Below, one piece after another: positions 55,565 through 64,000 of a stretch of 64,000 bases of DNA (within the stretch, counting starts at the first letter, position 1; each line of letters begins with the position of its first letter). This DNA comes from Aliiroseovarius sp. M344 (GTDB lineage: Bacteria; Pseudomonadota; Alphaproteobacteria; Rhodobacterales; Rhodobacteraceae), in NCBI RefSeq assembly GCF_025140835.1, contig NZ_CP081153.1:2418001-2482000 (forward strand), given 5' to 3'. The translations under genes and the position numbers were made by a program. The notes below the pieces were generated by a model. It did no database searches, was not told the origin of the DNA, and was given only the letters and a program-made list of their open reading frames with translations.

Positions 55565-58500
55565 ATGACCAAGATCACAGTCGAACAACTGATGTCGAAA
55601 ATGGCGGAATTGGACGCCGATGATACCGATTTCTCAGAGTATTTCATACTCGACGAGGAGCGGTCAGGCCCTTTCGATCCGCATTTCAAGCTGAACCCGG
55701 CGACAGTGCAGATACCGCGTGGTCCGAACGCCGCACAGCGGTCGGCTGCGCTGATGAACTCGGCCAACTGGTTTGCGCGAATGAGCCGCAGAAACGTGTT
55801 TCAACAAAAGCTCGCGCGGGGGTATGATGGCCCGATCATCGTGTCCGAAGGGGACAGTTGGTTTCAGTATCCGATCCGCCTGCGCGACACGATCGACCAC
55901 CTGATGCACCGCTATGCGATATATTCGCTGGGCGCAGCGGGCGATCTTCTGAAACGCATGGCAGACAAGCAGGAATACACACGCGCGCTGGAAGAAACTG
56001 GCGCTGGTATTTTGCTTCTGTCCGGCGGTGGTAACGATCTGGTGGCGGGTGGTGCTCTTGCCGCACATCTGGAAGCGTTCGACCCAGACCTCGCTCCAGC
56101 AGACTATCTGCTACCATCGTTTCAGGCGCTATTGGACGATGCGCTGACTCATTACGGGCGGATGTTCCGGGACGTGCACCAGAAATTCCCACATGTCAGC
56201 ATCCTGTGCCACGGCTACGACTATCCCGTGCCAAACAAGGACAAGTGGCTGGGAAAACCCATGGAATCGCGCGGCATTCGCAACAAGTCGCTGCAAATGG
56301 CCATCGCCGCCGAGATGATGGACCAGTTCAACCGGCGCCTGCGTCGCCTTGCCCGTTCCATGCCCCATGTGACCTATATCGACTGCCGGGGGGTGGTGGG
56401 CAATCACCGCTGGTTTGACGGGCTGCACCCGACCGGCGAAGGTTATGGCGACGTCGCCCAGAAATTCCGCCGCGAGATTGACCGCATTGCCAATGCGCGC
56501 AGCGGTCCTCCGGTTGTGATCAGCGGTCCGTTCGGGTCGGCGACGGAGCTGTCGCGCGCCCTGCAAGCCCCCCCGCTCATCGCGGGCGGCGCGGCGAAGG
56601 GAATGTCTCTGCATGTGGGCGTCAACACCGTTGACCCCGCCCACTACGATGGCTGGGACGGGCAACTGACCGCTTGCGAATCCGACGCGCTGGCAATGCA
56701 GAGCCTCGCGGAGTCCGAGGGCTTTAAGCCCGAGCTTCTGCTGACCCGTGATGCCACCCGTCAGAACGTGGTCGAGCAGATCGAACGCGCCGCGAAAGAT
56801 CTGTCCCCTGGCGATATGTTCCTGCTCTCGGTCTCGGGCCATGGCGGGCGGGTGCCGGACTTTAATCAGGACGAAGACCACGACGATGACAGCCAGCGGA
56901 TGGATGAAACGCTGTGCCTTTACGACTTCCAAATCGCAGACGACGAACTTTACATGCTTTGGACGCAGTTCAAGGACGGCGTGCGTGTGCTGGTTGTGCC
57001 GGACACCTGCCATTCAGGCTCGATGGCGCGGTTCGGGCCGACCGCCCCGACCGAGCTGTTCGGTCGCGCCATGCCCCATGACCCGCGGATCCGCGCGATG
57101 CCCTTGCATATCGAAGACCGTGTCTGGCGGGCCAACGAGGCGGCCTATCGCACCGCCTCAAAATCTTACAGCGCGATGAAAGAAAGCGTCATGACCGCAC
57201 CGCTAAGCAGTCCCATTCAGGCCTCTGTCCTGAACCTTGGAGCCTGCAAAGACACGCAATATGCGATGGACGGACCGCAAAACGGGGCCTTTACCGGCGC
57301 TCTGTTGCAGGTGTGGGACAGCGGGCGTTTTCATGGCGATTATCGCGCATTCCGTGCCGCCATCGATGAGGAGATTGGCAGCGACAGCCAAACCCCTCAA
57401 CTGTTCGAGCGGTTGCTGAAACAGCCGAATTTCGTTCTGGATCGCCCGTTTACGCTGCAACCTGTCGGCACGGCGTCCAGCACCTGTAGCGACGCAACAA
57501 AATCGCGTGCGGCACCAACCGCCCCCGCCATGGATGACGAGGATGAAGGCGATGAACGCGACCTTCTACCCGACGCCGAGGTTGACGCGATCCTGGCAGC
57601 CAAATCACGTGGCGCAGGGTTTCGAAGTGCTACAGCTGCGTTAGAGTGGTCTGACTATGCCGACTTTGACGGGTTCATCCGGTCGCTCCGATTGAAGAAT
57701 TTCAGCACGGACGAGTTTCTGATCCTTGGGGGCGGCCATTCGACCCCCGGCGGGAAATGTCAGGGCAAGAACGCCTATCCGCCACGCAACCTCTGGACCA
57801 ACATCGCCAAAACCGCACAGGCGCTGGACCATTTCCGCGACCGGATCGGCAAACCGATCGCCATCACCAACGCCTATCGCGGTCCGGCTTATAACGCGTG
57901 CATTGGCGGGGCGAAGCAAAGCCAACATATGAAGTTTTGCGCTTTGGACTTCAAAGTCTCCGGGATGAAAGCCCCCGAGGTCGCCAAGGCGCTGCGGTGG
58001 CTGCGCGACAAAGAAGGGTTCTTCAAAGGCGGGATCGGCAGGTATAACAGCTTTACCCATATCGACACGCGCGGCACGAACCCCACATGGCCACCTGCAT
58101 TCCGCGATGCCAAGCTGTCTGGTTCCTCGCCCTTGAACAAACGCGAACCGCGCGATCTGGCGGAACGGATCGCGATCCTGATCGCGACCATGCTTGCCAA
58201 ACCCAGATCAGCACCCGGTGCGAAATCCCGTGGTTCGGCCTTTGCGGACCCGGTCAGCCGGTCCGGCGACGATTTCGATCCAACGTCGCAGAACGCAGCA
58301 CACCAACAATCACTGCAAGCCGCGGTCAGCGCGTCCAGCGTGATTTCCTTCGTTGAAAATCTGACCCCCAGCCAGAAAGAGGATGTGCTGCTGTCCACGC
58401 TATTCGCCCAACGGGCCGCCGATGCCAAAGCCGATCCGGTGAAGGATCGCGAGGCTTGGCACGCAACCTATATGGAGATGCTCAGCTTGATGGGTTGGAC

Positions 58501-58957
58501 CCGCGAGGCCGCGCCGTTCGAGGCCAGCCAGAAGATGAAAGGCAATGGCAGCTTCGACAAGGTGATCCTGGCCACGCTGGCACAAGTGGCCACCGGCAAT
58601 CAGTTCAAGATCGTTGAAAGCGCGATGGAGGCCTTGCGCGGGCTGGCGGCGGATGACGGCAAGATCAAGCTGTTTGATTTCGAGACTTCAACCTCGACCG
58701 GCGGAAATTTCCAGATCGGCAGTGCCGAGGCGTCAGGCGACGTCGTCAGCATGGCGTTGGGTGCGTTCAACTTCAATTACAAGGACAAGAAACAGAACGT
58801 CCTGTTCGTGTCTTGGGGCAAGAACGAGCTGGAGTACTGGTTGTCCGCGCAGAAGGTTTCGCTCAGCCCGACGATCTATGCCGATATACGTGAAATCATT
58901 CGCGACAAGCTGGCAGACACGCGTAAAACCCTGATTGCGGATATCGACATCGGATGA
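55565..58957 (+). CDS. SGNH hydrolase / caspase / M15-like peptidase multidomain protein
   Basis: 1130 residues with three enzyme domains in series. SGNH/GDSL hydrolase at about 88-310: Ser98 in SEGDSWF, Asn157 in SGGGNDL, Asp285 and His288 in FDGLHPTGEGY. Caspase-fold C14 domain at about 345-630: His426 in SVSGHGGRVPD and Cys482 in VVPDTCHSGSM. M15-like zinc peptidase domain at about 712-840: AYRGPAYNACIGGAKQSQH with His788, Asp795 in CALDF, His832 in THIDTRG. An acidic linker lies near 656-670. The last 290 residues are unassigned. AAGGAG precedes the ATG; the stop overlaps the next gene in an ATGA. No export signal. Function unknown. Confidence 0.88.
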   Translation: MTKITVEQLMSKMAELDADDTDFSEYFILDEERSGPFDPHFKLNPATVQIPRGPNAAQRSAALMNSANWFARMSRRNVFQQKLARGYDGPIIVSEGDSWFQYPIRLRDTIDHLMHRYAIYSLGAAGDLLKRMADKQEYTRALEETGAGILLLSGGGNDLVAGGALAAHLEAFDPDLAPADYLLPSFQALLDDALTHYGRMFRDVHQKFPHVSILCHGYDYPVPNKDKWLGKPMESRGIRNKSLQMAIAAEMMDQFNRRLRRLARSMPHVTYIDCRGVVGNHRWFDGLHPTGEGYGDVAQKFRREIDRIANARSGPPVVISGPFGSATELSRALQAPPLIAGGAAKGMSLHVGVNTVDPAHYDGWDGQLTACESDALAMQSLAESEGFKPELLLTRDATRQNVVEQIERAAKDLSPGDMFLLSVSGHGGRVPDFNQDEDHDDDSQRMDETLCLYDFQIADDELYMLWTQFKDGVRVLVVPDTCHSGSMARFGPTAPTELFGRAMPHDPRIRAMPLHIEDRVWRANEAAYRTASKSYSAMKESVMTAPLSSPIQASVLNLGACKDTQYAMDGPQNGAFTGALLQVWDSGRFHGDYRAFRAAIDEEIGSDSQTPQLFERLLKQPNFVLDRPFTLQPVGTASSTCSDATKSRAAPTAPAMDDEDEGDERDLLPDAEVDAILAAKSRGAGFRSATAALEWSDYADFDGFIRSLRLKNFSTDEFLILGGGHSTPGGKCQGKNAYPPRNLWTNIAKTAQALDHFRDRIGKPIAITNAYRGPAYNACIGGAKQSQHMKFCALDFKVSGMKAPEVAKALRWLRDKEGFFKGGIGRYNSFTHIDTRGTNPTWPPAFRDAKLSGSSPLNKREPRDLAERIAILIATMLAKPRSAPGAKSRGSAFADPVSRSGDDFDPTSQNAAHQQSLQAAVSASSVISFVENLTPSQKEDVLLSTLFAQRAADAKADPVKDREAWHATYMEMLSLMGWTREAAPFEASQKMKGNGSFDKVILATLAQVATGNQFKIVESAMEALRGLAADDGKIKLFDFETSTSTGGNFQIGSAEASGDVVSMALGAFNFNYKDKKQNVLFVSWGKNELEYWLSAQKVSLSPTIYADIREIIRDKLADTRKTLIADIDIG

Positions 58958-60054
58958 CCCAGCCTGTTGATCCCCCTGCCCCTGAGCAATCGCACGCCAA
59001 GGGGCGTTCGGCGCTGAAAGTCGGGAAGCTGCAGATCGCGCCCAAGCACCTGTTGATTATGCTTTTGCCAATCGTGGTGCTGACGGCGTCCGAATACTTG
59101 CTTGGCACGTTTGGCGACACCTCGTTGGTGGTGCCGGACGTGACGCTGAACGAGCTTTCGCCGTTGGTCGAGTTGAACGCGCGGTACAAATTTCTGGCCG
59201 CGCTGTTCTTCTTCGTTGCGGTGACCGTCACCCTGACGGCTGTGTTCACAGCAGAGCTTTACGCCCGGCATACGCTGCGGTCGATCTGTTACACGCTGGT
59301 CGGGATCGTAGTGGTGATCATTGTGTCGCTCAGCTTTTCCACGTTTGAGCCTGACTGGATGCCCGCCAGCTTTGAAAGCCACTATCTTCTGGGCAACGAG
59401 CTGTTTCGCGCAACACTTGGCACTGGGAACTTGCCCGGCTGTGCCCCCGGCGGGGCACTGGCCGATGCCTGCGCCGGTCAAGGTGCATTCTTTGCAATGA
59501 AATACCTGCTGAACCATGTGAACATCCTGACCTCACTGTCCGCTGCCGCGATCATTGCCGGCATGGTCCTGTCGTTGGCACGCCCACGTCAGGTCGACCT
59601 GACGACAGATGATGGGCTGATCATCGAGGCACAGGCGCTGCAAGTCTCGCAAGAGACCTCGCAGCGGTATCTGTACTGTTCGGGTGTTTTGCTAACCACC
59701 GGCATGGTGCTCGTGCTGTCCTGGATGTCATGGCCAAACGCTATGATCACGGATGAAAAGCTGCGCGCAGCACATCACGGGGTCATCAACTCCTTGTCGA
59801 TGTTTCGCGGCGTGACCTACACCGTTCTGATCTTGTCCTACTATATGCCGGTCAGCCTGATCCTGCGCGTGCGGATTGAGCGCTTCAAACGCGCCGCAAG
59901 TGAGGTTGGTCAAGACGAATTGGGGGCAAAATTGGAAGGTTTCAACATCAACCGCATTGCCAGTTTGGATGCTTTCAAGGCAATCCTTGCAATCGTATCC
60001 CCGATCCTGGTCAGTGCGATTGGCTCGTTTGTCGAGCTTTCGATGTTTGAATAG
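58954..60054 (+). CDS. Seven-helix membrane protein of the caspase cluster
   Basis: 366 residues, no family recognised. Hydrophobic segments lie at about 32-52, 78-100, 108-130, 190-208, 240-260, 284-304 and 340-362. A loop of about 55 residues between helices three and four contains two cysteines (GCAPGGALADACAG) that could form a disulfide if periplasmic. The start overlaps the stop of the caspase gene, so the two are made together. It may anchor the soluble hydrolases to the inner membrane or be their target. An 85-base gap with a weak inverted repeat (60094-60124) separates it from the convergent HAD gene. Confidence 0.8.
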   Translation: MTQPVDPPAPEQSHAKGRSALKVGKLQIAPKHLLIMLLPIVVLTASEYLLGTFGDTSLVVPDVTLNELSPLVELNARYKFLAALFFFVAVTVTLTAVFTAELYARHTLRSICYTLVGIVVVIIVSLSFSTFEPDWMPASFESHYLLGNELFRATLGTGNLPGCAPGGALADACAGQGAFFAMKYLLNHVNILTSLSAAAIIAGMVLSLARPRQVDLTTDDGLIIEAQALQVSQETSQRYLYCSGVLLTTGMVLVLSWMSWPNAMITDEKLRAAHHGVINSLSMFRGVTYTVLILSYYMPVSLILRVRIERFKRAASEVGQDELGAKLEGFNINRIASLDAFKAILAIVSPILVSAIGSFVELSMFE

Positions 60055-60139
60055 ACAGTCAAGACGGAGTCGATGCCCACGGTCGATAACTCAGTTGCGA
60101 GCGCCGCATTGGGGCAGTCGCAACAGTCGGATCGAGGTT

Positions 60140-61027
60140 TCAGGGCCGGCCCAGAATATAGTCCGGGATGATACCTGACGTTGAAATCGGCGTGTGTAAG
60201 TCATGGCCATCAAAAAAGCCGAAGCCAGCAATCAATGCGGACTTGATACCCGCAACCTGCCCACCCAAAATGTCTGTGTGCAGGCTGTCGCCAACCATAA
60301 CCGTGCGCGCGGGATCAACGGGACCAAGCTGCGCAAACGCCAGTTCAAAAATATTCTTGAAAGGCTTGCCAAAAAACCGCGGTTCAATGCCCGTCTGGTC
60401 TGCAAGCCGATGGGCATAGTGACCCGGCTCTGTCGAAAACCCGTATTCTCGGGGTGCGACGATGTCAGGATTGCCGACAAATACGGGACGCGGGTTGCGG
60501 GCAAGCGAGGCTTCCAAAAGCGTTTGCCGGTCGTCAGTCCAGTTGGAACTGCCGAGCATCAAGAAACCCTCAACGTCGTCATAATCCGCCGCATGATCCC
60601 CAAGAAAAGCCATATCGAGATGATCCAGCCCTTCAAGACCAAAGCTTTTTTGAGCCACAACCCCCCAGCGTCTTTTGGGTTCGGATGACAAAGCGTGCAG
60701 CACCGTCTTTCGGCTCGTGATGACGTCCTCTGGCGCGAAGTCATAGCCGAGCCGTTTGTATTTCTCCATCAAGGTCGAGTGAGGATATCCGGCCGCATTC
60801 GAAACCACGATCACGCGTTTTCCTGCTTTTTGCAGGCCAGCCACACGTTCGGGAACGCCCGCTATTGCCGTCTCGCCGATGTTCAGCACGCCAAAAGCAT
60901 CCAGCAGAAACGTGTCGATGCTGTCGGCTAACCCTCCTAGGTCAGGCAGCCTTTGGACTGAACCGGCACGTTGCACCGCTGGCAAGCGATGCCGCACGGC
61001 CTCGTAAGCCGCAAAAGCTTCTGGCAT
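60140..61027 (-). CDS. HAD-IIA family hydrolase (TIGR01459-like)
   Basis: 295 residues of the NagD-like class IIA branch. Motif I reads FLLDAFGVLNIG, with the nucleophilic Asp but Phe at the second Asp position, a trait I recall for this subfamily. VVSNAAGYPHSTLMEKYKRLG is motif II, and MVGDSLHTDILGG is motif IV. Phosphatase activity on a small metabolite is possible but unproven. It is the last gene after two phnE permeases, with three bases between. A start at 61066, overlapping the permease, is also open; neither start has a good ribosome site. Confidence 0.85.
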   Translation of the reverse strand: MPEAFAAYEAVRHRLPAVQRAGSVQRLPDLGGLADSIDTFLLDAFGVLNIGETAIAGVPERVAGLQKAGKRVIVVSNAAGYPHSTLMEKYKRLGYDFAPEDVITSRKTVLHALSSEPKRRWGVVAQKSFGLEGLDHLDMAFLGDHAADYDDVEGFLMLGSSNWTDDRQTLLEASLARNPRPVFVGNPDIVAPREYGFSTEPGHYAHRLADQTGIEPRFFGKPFKNIFELAFAQLGPVDPARTVMVGDSLHTDILGGQVAGIKSALIAGFGFFDGHDLHTPISTSGIIPDYILGRP

Positions 61028-61029
61028 GT

Positions 61030-61845
61030 TCAAATGATCGCGCCCCGGACTTTTGCTGACACCCATTCAGAGATCACAACGGCAAGAAGAATGACCAATA
61101 GAATCAGCGACACTTGCGGCCACGCCAGCACGTTCAGCGAGGACGACAATTGCAGTCCGATACCTCCCGCGCCGACAAGCCCCAATACAGTGCTTTCACG
61201 AATATTGATGTCCCAACGAAAAACCGCAATTCCCGCAAAAGCTGGCAAAATCTGCGGCACGATGCCATATGCCATGACTTGCCAACGGGTGGCCCCGGTT
61301 GCGGTGACCGCCTCGACCTGTGTTTCGTCGATCTCTTCAATCGCTTCATAAAGCAACTTGGCACAAAAGCCGATCGACCGGATCGCGATGGCAACCACAC
61401 CCGCAAAGACGCCGGGGCCAATGATCGCGATCAGCAGCAACGCCCAGATGAGCGAATTGATCGAACGCGTCGAGACAATGATCAACAAGGCAACCGGCCT
61501 GATGAGAAGCTTCGACGGCGTGGTGTTCCGGGCGGCCGCAAATGCCACGGGCACAGCAAGGATCAGGGCAATGATTGTGCCAAGAGTTGCAATGTTCAGC
61601 GTGTCCCAGATGGGTTTGCCAAGTTGCGAAATGTATGACCATTTCGGCGGCGTTGCGCGCGTCCATATATCGTTGGCAATCCGAGGAGCGTCCCAAACAA
61701 AAAACCATGTGGTTGATGCGGAAATCTGTTGCCAGCAATAGGCAAAAATCGCCACACCCGTTAGCCAGAGCACCCAGTGAAACAGACTTTCGCGGCCTGT
61801 GCGGCGCTGCCATAGTTTCAGTTCATTCTGTTCAAGAACTGGCAT
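61030..61845 (-). CDS. phnE: Phosphonate-type ABC transporter permease PhnE
   Basis: Inner-membrane permease of 271 residues. The EAA-type loop is DETQVEAVTATGATRWQVMAYGIVPQILP, and [21 protein letters not shown] is the PhnE signature. About six helices. The start shares one base with the stop of the preceding permease. It is paralogous to that gene, and together they presumably form a heterodimeric channel. Confidence 0.93.
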   Translation of the reverse strand: MPVLEQNELKLWQRRTGRESLFHWVLWLTGVAIFAYCWQQISASTTWFFVWDAPRIANDIWTRATPPKWSYISQLGKPIWDTLNIATLGTIIALILAVPVAFAAARNTTPSKLLIRPVALLIIVSTRSINSLIWALLLIAIIGPGVFAGVVAIAIRSIGFCAKLLYEAIEEIDETQVEAVTATGATRWQVMAYGIVPQILPAFAGIAVFRWDINIRESTVLGLVGAGGIGLQLSSSLNVLAWPQVSLILLVILLAVVISEWVSAKVRGAII

Positions 61846-62657
61846 TACTGCACCCTCGCCCGGATGACGCCCGACATGTATTCCAACGCCATAACAATGA
61901 TGATGATCATCAACAGAATGGCCGCAGCGGTATCATACTCATACCGATCAAAGGCAGTGTTAAGTGTCGCGCCAATGCCACCGGCACCGACCAGCCCCAA
62001 AATAGCACTTTCACGGAAATTGATGTCGAGGCGATACATCGAAAGCCCGATGAGGCGGGGCATGACCTGCGGCTGCACGCCGTAGTTGATCCACTGCATC
62101 CATTTAGCGCCTGACGCCTTGATGGCCTCGGCCTGGACGCGGTCCATACTCTCGATGTCTTCAGCCAGCAGTTTCGACAGGAACCCAATCGTTGCGAAGC
62201 TGAGCGTCAGGAAGCCCGCAAGCGGCCCAAATCCAAAAATCGCGACCAGAAGGATGGCCACGATGATTTCCTGCAAGGCACGGGACACAGCGATGATGCC
62301 GCGGCAGATAAAATAAATTGGCAATGGGGCGACGTTACGCGCGGCTCCCAGCGCAATGGGGATGGAAATCGCGATACCGACGACGGAAGATGCGACGGTC
62401 ATGATAATGCTTTCAATCATCCCGTCCCAGATGTCGCCAGAACGTGATGTAAAATCGGGGCTGGTGAACGCCAGCACGAACTGTTTGCCCCGTTCCAGAC
62501 CTTCGTAAACGCGTGACCAATTCACCTCGATTGTCATGACTGCGGCCACCATGTAGGCCAAGAACCCGACAAGCAAAAGCCAACGCAGCCACGGACGCTT
62601 TACAAAAGGTTGTTTCTTCCAGGGCTTTCCCAGTATGGCCTCGAGTTCCGTATTCAT
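61845..62657 (-). CDS. phnE: Phosphonate-type ABC transporter permease PhnE (first copy)
   Basis: Inner-membrane permease of 270 residues. The EAA loop is [29 protein letters not shown], followed by [25 protein letters not shown]. An extended cytosolic N-terminus (about 1-25) precedes the first helix. It overlaps phnC in an ATGA. Confidence 0.93.
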   Translation of the reverse strand: MNTELEAILGKPWKKQPFVKRPWLRWLLLVGFLAYMVAAVMTIEVNWSRVYEGLERGKQFVLAFTSPDFTSRSGDIWDGMIESIIMTVASSVVGIAISIPIALGAARNVAPLPIYFICRGIIAVSRALQEIIVAILLVAIFGFGPLAGFLTLSFATIGFLSKLLAEDIESMDRVQAEAIKASGAKWMQWINYGVQPQVMPRLIGLSMYRLDINFRESAILGLVGAGGIGATLNTAFDRYEYDTAAAILLMIIIIVMALEYMSGVIRARVQ

Positions 62658-63442
62658 TCTACGGTCTCTTCTTCGTCATCGACTTTTTCGATCGTGGCTT
62701 CCCAATCTTCTTCGCCATAAATCGTGGTCAGTACATCGGGGGTCAACCCTTCTGGCGGCCCGTCAAATTCAACGGCCCCGAAGCGCAATCCGATAACGCG
62801 CTGCACGAACATCTGTGCTAGCGCGACATCATGGATGTTGATAATCGCCGCGAGCCCACGTTCTTTGCAAAGCTCACAGATCAGTCGCATGATTTGGCGC
62901 GAGGTTTTGGGGTCCAACGAAGCGGTGGGTTCGTCGACCAACAAAAGAGCCGGGTTCTGGATCAGTGCGCGGCAGATACCGACCCGTTGACGTTGGCCGC
63001 CTGACAACTCATCGGCGCGCTTGTCGGCCATATGCGCAAGCCCGACCCGGTCAAGAAGACGGAACGCCTCATCCACATCAGATTGCGGGAACTTGCGTAA
63101 AAAGCTGCGCCAGAACCCGACATAGCCCAACCGGCCAGACAGCACATTTTCCATCACCGTCAGGCGTTCAACCAGAGCGTATTCCTGGAAAATCATTCCC
63201 ATGCGCCGCCGCTCTTTTCTAAGCGAACCTGACGACAAACCGGTCAGTTCCGTACCGGCAAGATAGACTTTACCGGAGGTTGGTTCGACCAACCTGTTAA
63301 TGCAACGGATAAGCGTCGATTTCCCAGCGCCTGATGGGCCAATCAGGGCCAGAACCTGACCTTCTGGGATTTCCAGATCGACTGCCTTCAGCGCCTGATC
63401 CCCGGTTTTATACGTCTTCACGAGCTTCTCAAGCCGCAGCAT
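62654..63442 (-). CDS. phnC: Phosphonate-type ABC transporter ATP-binding protein PhnC
   Basis: ATPase of 262 residues. Walker A is GPSGAGKST, the signature is [15 protein letters not shown], and Walker B is [32 protein letters not shown] and [17 protein letters not shown] are PhnC-specific stretches. The start at 63442 has GGGGAGG upstream; the longer frame to 63505 covers the intergenic hairpins. An acidic C-terminal tail is present. No C-P lyase genes are in view, so the substrate could be a phosphonate, phosphite or phosphate ester. Confidence 0.93.
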   Translation of the reverse strand: MLRLEKLVKTYKTGDQALKAVDLEIPEGQVLALIGPSGAGKSTLIRCINRLVEPTSGKVYLAGTELTGLSSGSLRKERRRMGMIFQEYALVERLTVMENVLSGRLGYVGFWRSFLRKFPQSDVDEAFRLLDRVGLAHMADKRADELSGGQRQRVGICRALIQNPALLLVDEPTASLDPKTSRQIMRLICELCKERGLAAIINIHDVALAQMFVQRVIGLRFGAVEFDGPPEGLTPDVLTTIYGEEDWEATIEKVDDEEETVE

Positions 63443-63453
63443 GAAAGCCTCCC

Positions 63454-63501
63454 CGCCCCAGTTATTGTTATTGGGTGGGGCGAACCGATTGATCCGCCCC
63501 A
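63454..63501 (-). promoter_or_regulatory. Mutually exclusive hairpins between phnD and phnC
   Basis: CGCCCCA at 63454-63460 and again at 63495-63501 can each pair with TGGGGCG at 63476-63482. Only one hairpin can form at a time. The array fills the spacer between the binding-protein stop and the phnC start. Confidence 0.5.
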
Positions 63502-63508
63502 ACAAACT

Positions 63509-64000
63509 TTATTCGCAGGCGTAGCTTACGTCATTCGCGGCGTCGATCTTGCGGATCACATCCCAGAATTCCTTGTAAGTCATCTCTAGGAATTGGCCTT
63601 CGTTCGACTTCTCAAACTCGGCCTGCAGCTTCGTCCCTTCCCAATCAAAATTAAAGAAGGCATTGCGGATCTTTTCCTTCAACTCTGGCTTCAGGTTGTA
63701 AACTGTTCCAAATCCGGTGGTTGGAAACGTCTGGGACTTATAGATCACTTTGACGTCGTCTTCTTTGATGACATCGCGGCTGATCATGCGCGCCTTGACC
63801 GAGTTTGCAATGGAGGCCGCCACATAGTCTTTGTTGGCCACCCCAAGGATGGAGTTGTCGTGCTTGCCAGAATAGACCGGTTCGAAATCACGGTCGGGCA
63901 ACATATCAAAGTCACCCTTCAAGATTGCTGACGGTGCTTTAAAGCCGGAATTCGACGTGGGCGACGTAAAGGCCAGTTGCTTTCCTTTGATATCCTCGAC
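63509..64000 (-). CDS. phnD: Phosphonate-type ABC transporter substrate-binding protein PhnD, partial
   Basis: C-terminal 163 residues; the gene runs off the right edge of the window. The first visible residues, VEDIKGKQLAFTSPTSNSGFK, are the PhnD ligand-loop block, where Thr/Ser residues contact the phosphonate oxygens. SILGVANKDYVAASIANSV and VIYKSQTFPTTGFGTVYNL follow. It heads phnD-phnC-phnE-phnE-HAD and would be periplasmic. The ligand could be 2-aminoethylphosphonate or a related compound, which sequence alone does not settle. Confidence 0.92.
   Translation of the reverse strand, partial: VEDIKGKQLAFTSPTSNSGFKAPSAILKGDFDMLPDRDFEPVYSGKHDNSILGVANKDYVAASIANSVKARMISRDVIKEDDVKVIYKSQTFPTTGFGTVYNLKPELKEKIRNAFFNFDWEGTKLQAEFEKSNEGQFLEMTYKEFWDVIRKIDAANDVSYACE

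Noticed and set aside
60900..61000. HAD protein missing the second motif-I aspartate
   Set aside because: The D-x-F-G-V-L form is, as far as I recall, normal for this HAD-IIA subgroup, so it is not evidence of inactivation.
1..64000. CRISPR arrays, insertion sequences, prophage, tRNA or rRNA genes
   Set aside because: No regularly spaced repeats, transposase or integrase motifs, or cloverleaf or rRNA-like stretches were seen in the intergenic regions.

Overview
The window looks like chromosomal DNA of a marine alphaproteobacterium of the Rhodobacterales (Roseobacter group). This is inferred from the high-GC codon use, the density of TRAP and ABC transporters, the glycolate oxidase operon, the DUF4159/DUF58/MoxR operon and the DUF4212-symporter/DUF294/exonuclease block. 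I see no rRNA, tRNA, integrase, transposase or CRISPR array.

Layout. 1-2.3 kb: an Hsp20 chaperone and two tandem secreted trypsin-like proteases. 2.4-7 kb: glycolate oxidase glcDEF, divergent from a DUF599 membrane protein across a perfect inverted repeat. 7-14.4 kb: a translationally coupled MoxR/DUF58/DUF4159/VWA-like operon and DUF1285. 14.4-19.1 kb: a proline-racemase-family enzyme with an unusual Ser/Thr catalytic pair, a THUMP rRNA methyltransferase, and a polar amino acid ABC transporter. 19.1-28 kb: an acetate block, transcribed acs, adk, DUF4212, SSS symporter, then DUF294, a small membrane protein and a membrane-anchored DnaQ-like exonuclease. 28.3-31.3 kb: a nitroreductase, then a thiolase lacking one catalytic Cys paired with a short AMP ligase. 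31.4-38 kb: a sugar ABC transporter divergent from an OmpR-type two-component system, with phased decamer repeats between them. 38-48.6 kb: TAXI-TRAP transporter plus Usp and an RpiR regulator, divergent from an aminotransferase, a beta-keto acid cleavage enzyme and a DctPQM TRAP transporter. 48.8-53 kb: an RND efflux pair. 53.3-60.05 kb: the most unusual locus. 60.1-64 kb: a phosphonate-type ABC transporter (phnD partial, phnC, two phnE) and a HAD-IIA protein.

The standout is the three-gene cluster at 53328-60054. Gene one has a complete papain-type catalytic set fused to an alpha/beta-hydrolase-like domain that has lost its nucleophile. Gene two has 1130 residues and carries an SGNH/GDSL hydrolase, a caspase (C14) domain and an M15-like metallopeptidase domain, each with its catalytic residues, plus an unassigned C-terminal domain. 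Gene three is a protein with about seven membrane segments whose start overlaps the stop of gene two. I do not recognise this combination as a named system. A caspase-controlled, membrane-linked conflict or cell-death function is a hypothesis only.

A second theme is regulation visible in the DNA. Four of the substrate-binding-protein genes that head transporter operons are followed by GC-rich hairpins before the permease or ATPase gene. Several divergent promoter regions carry palindromes or phased repeats.
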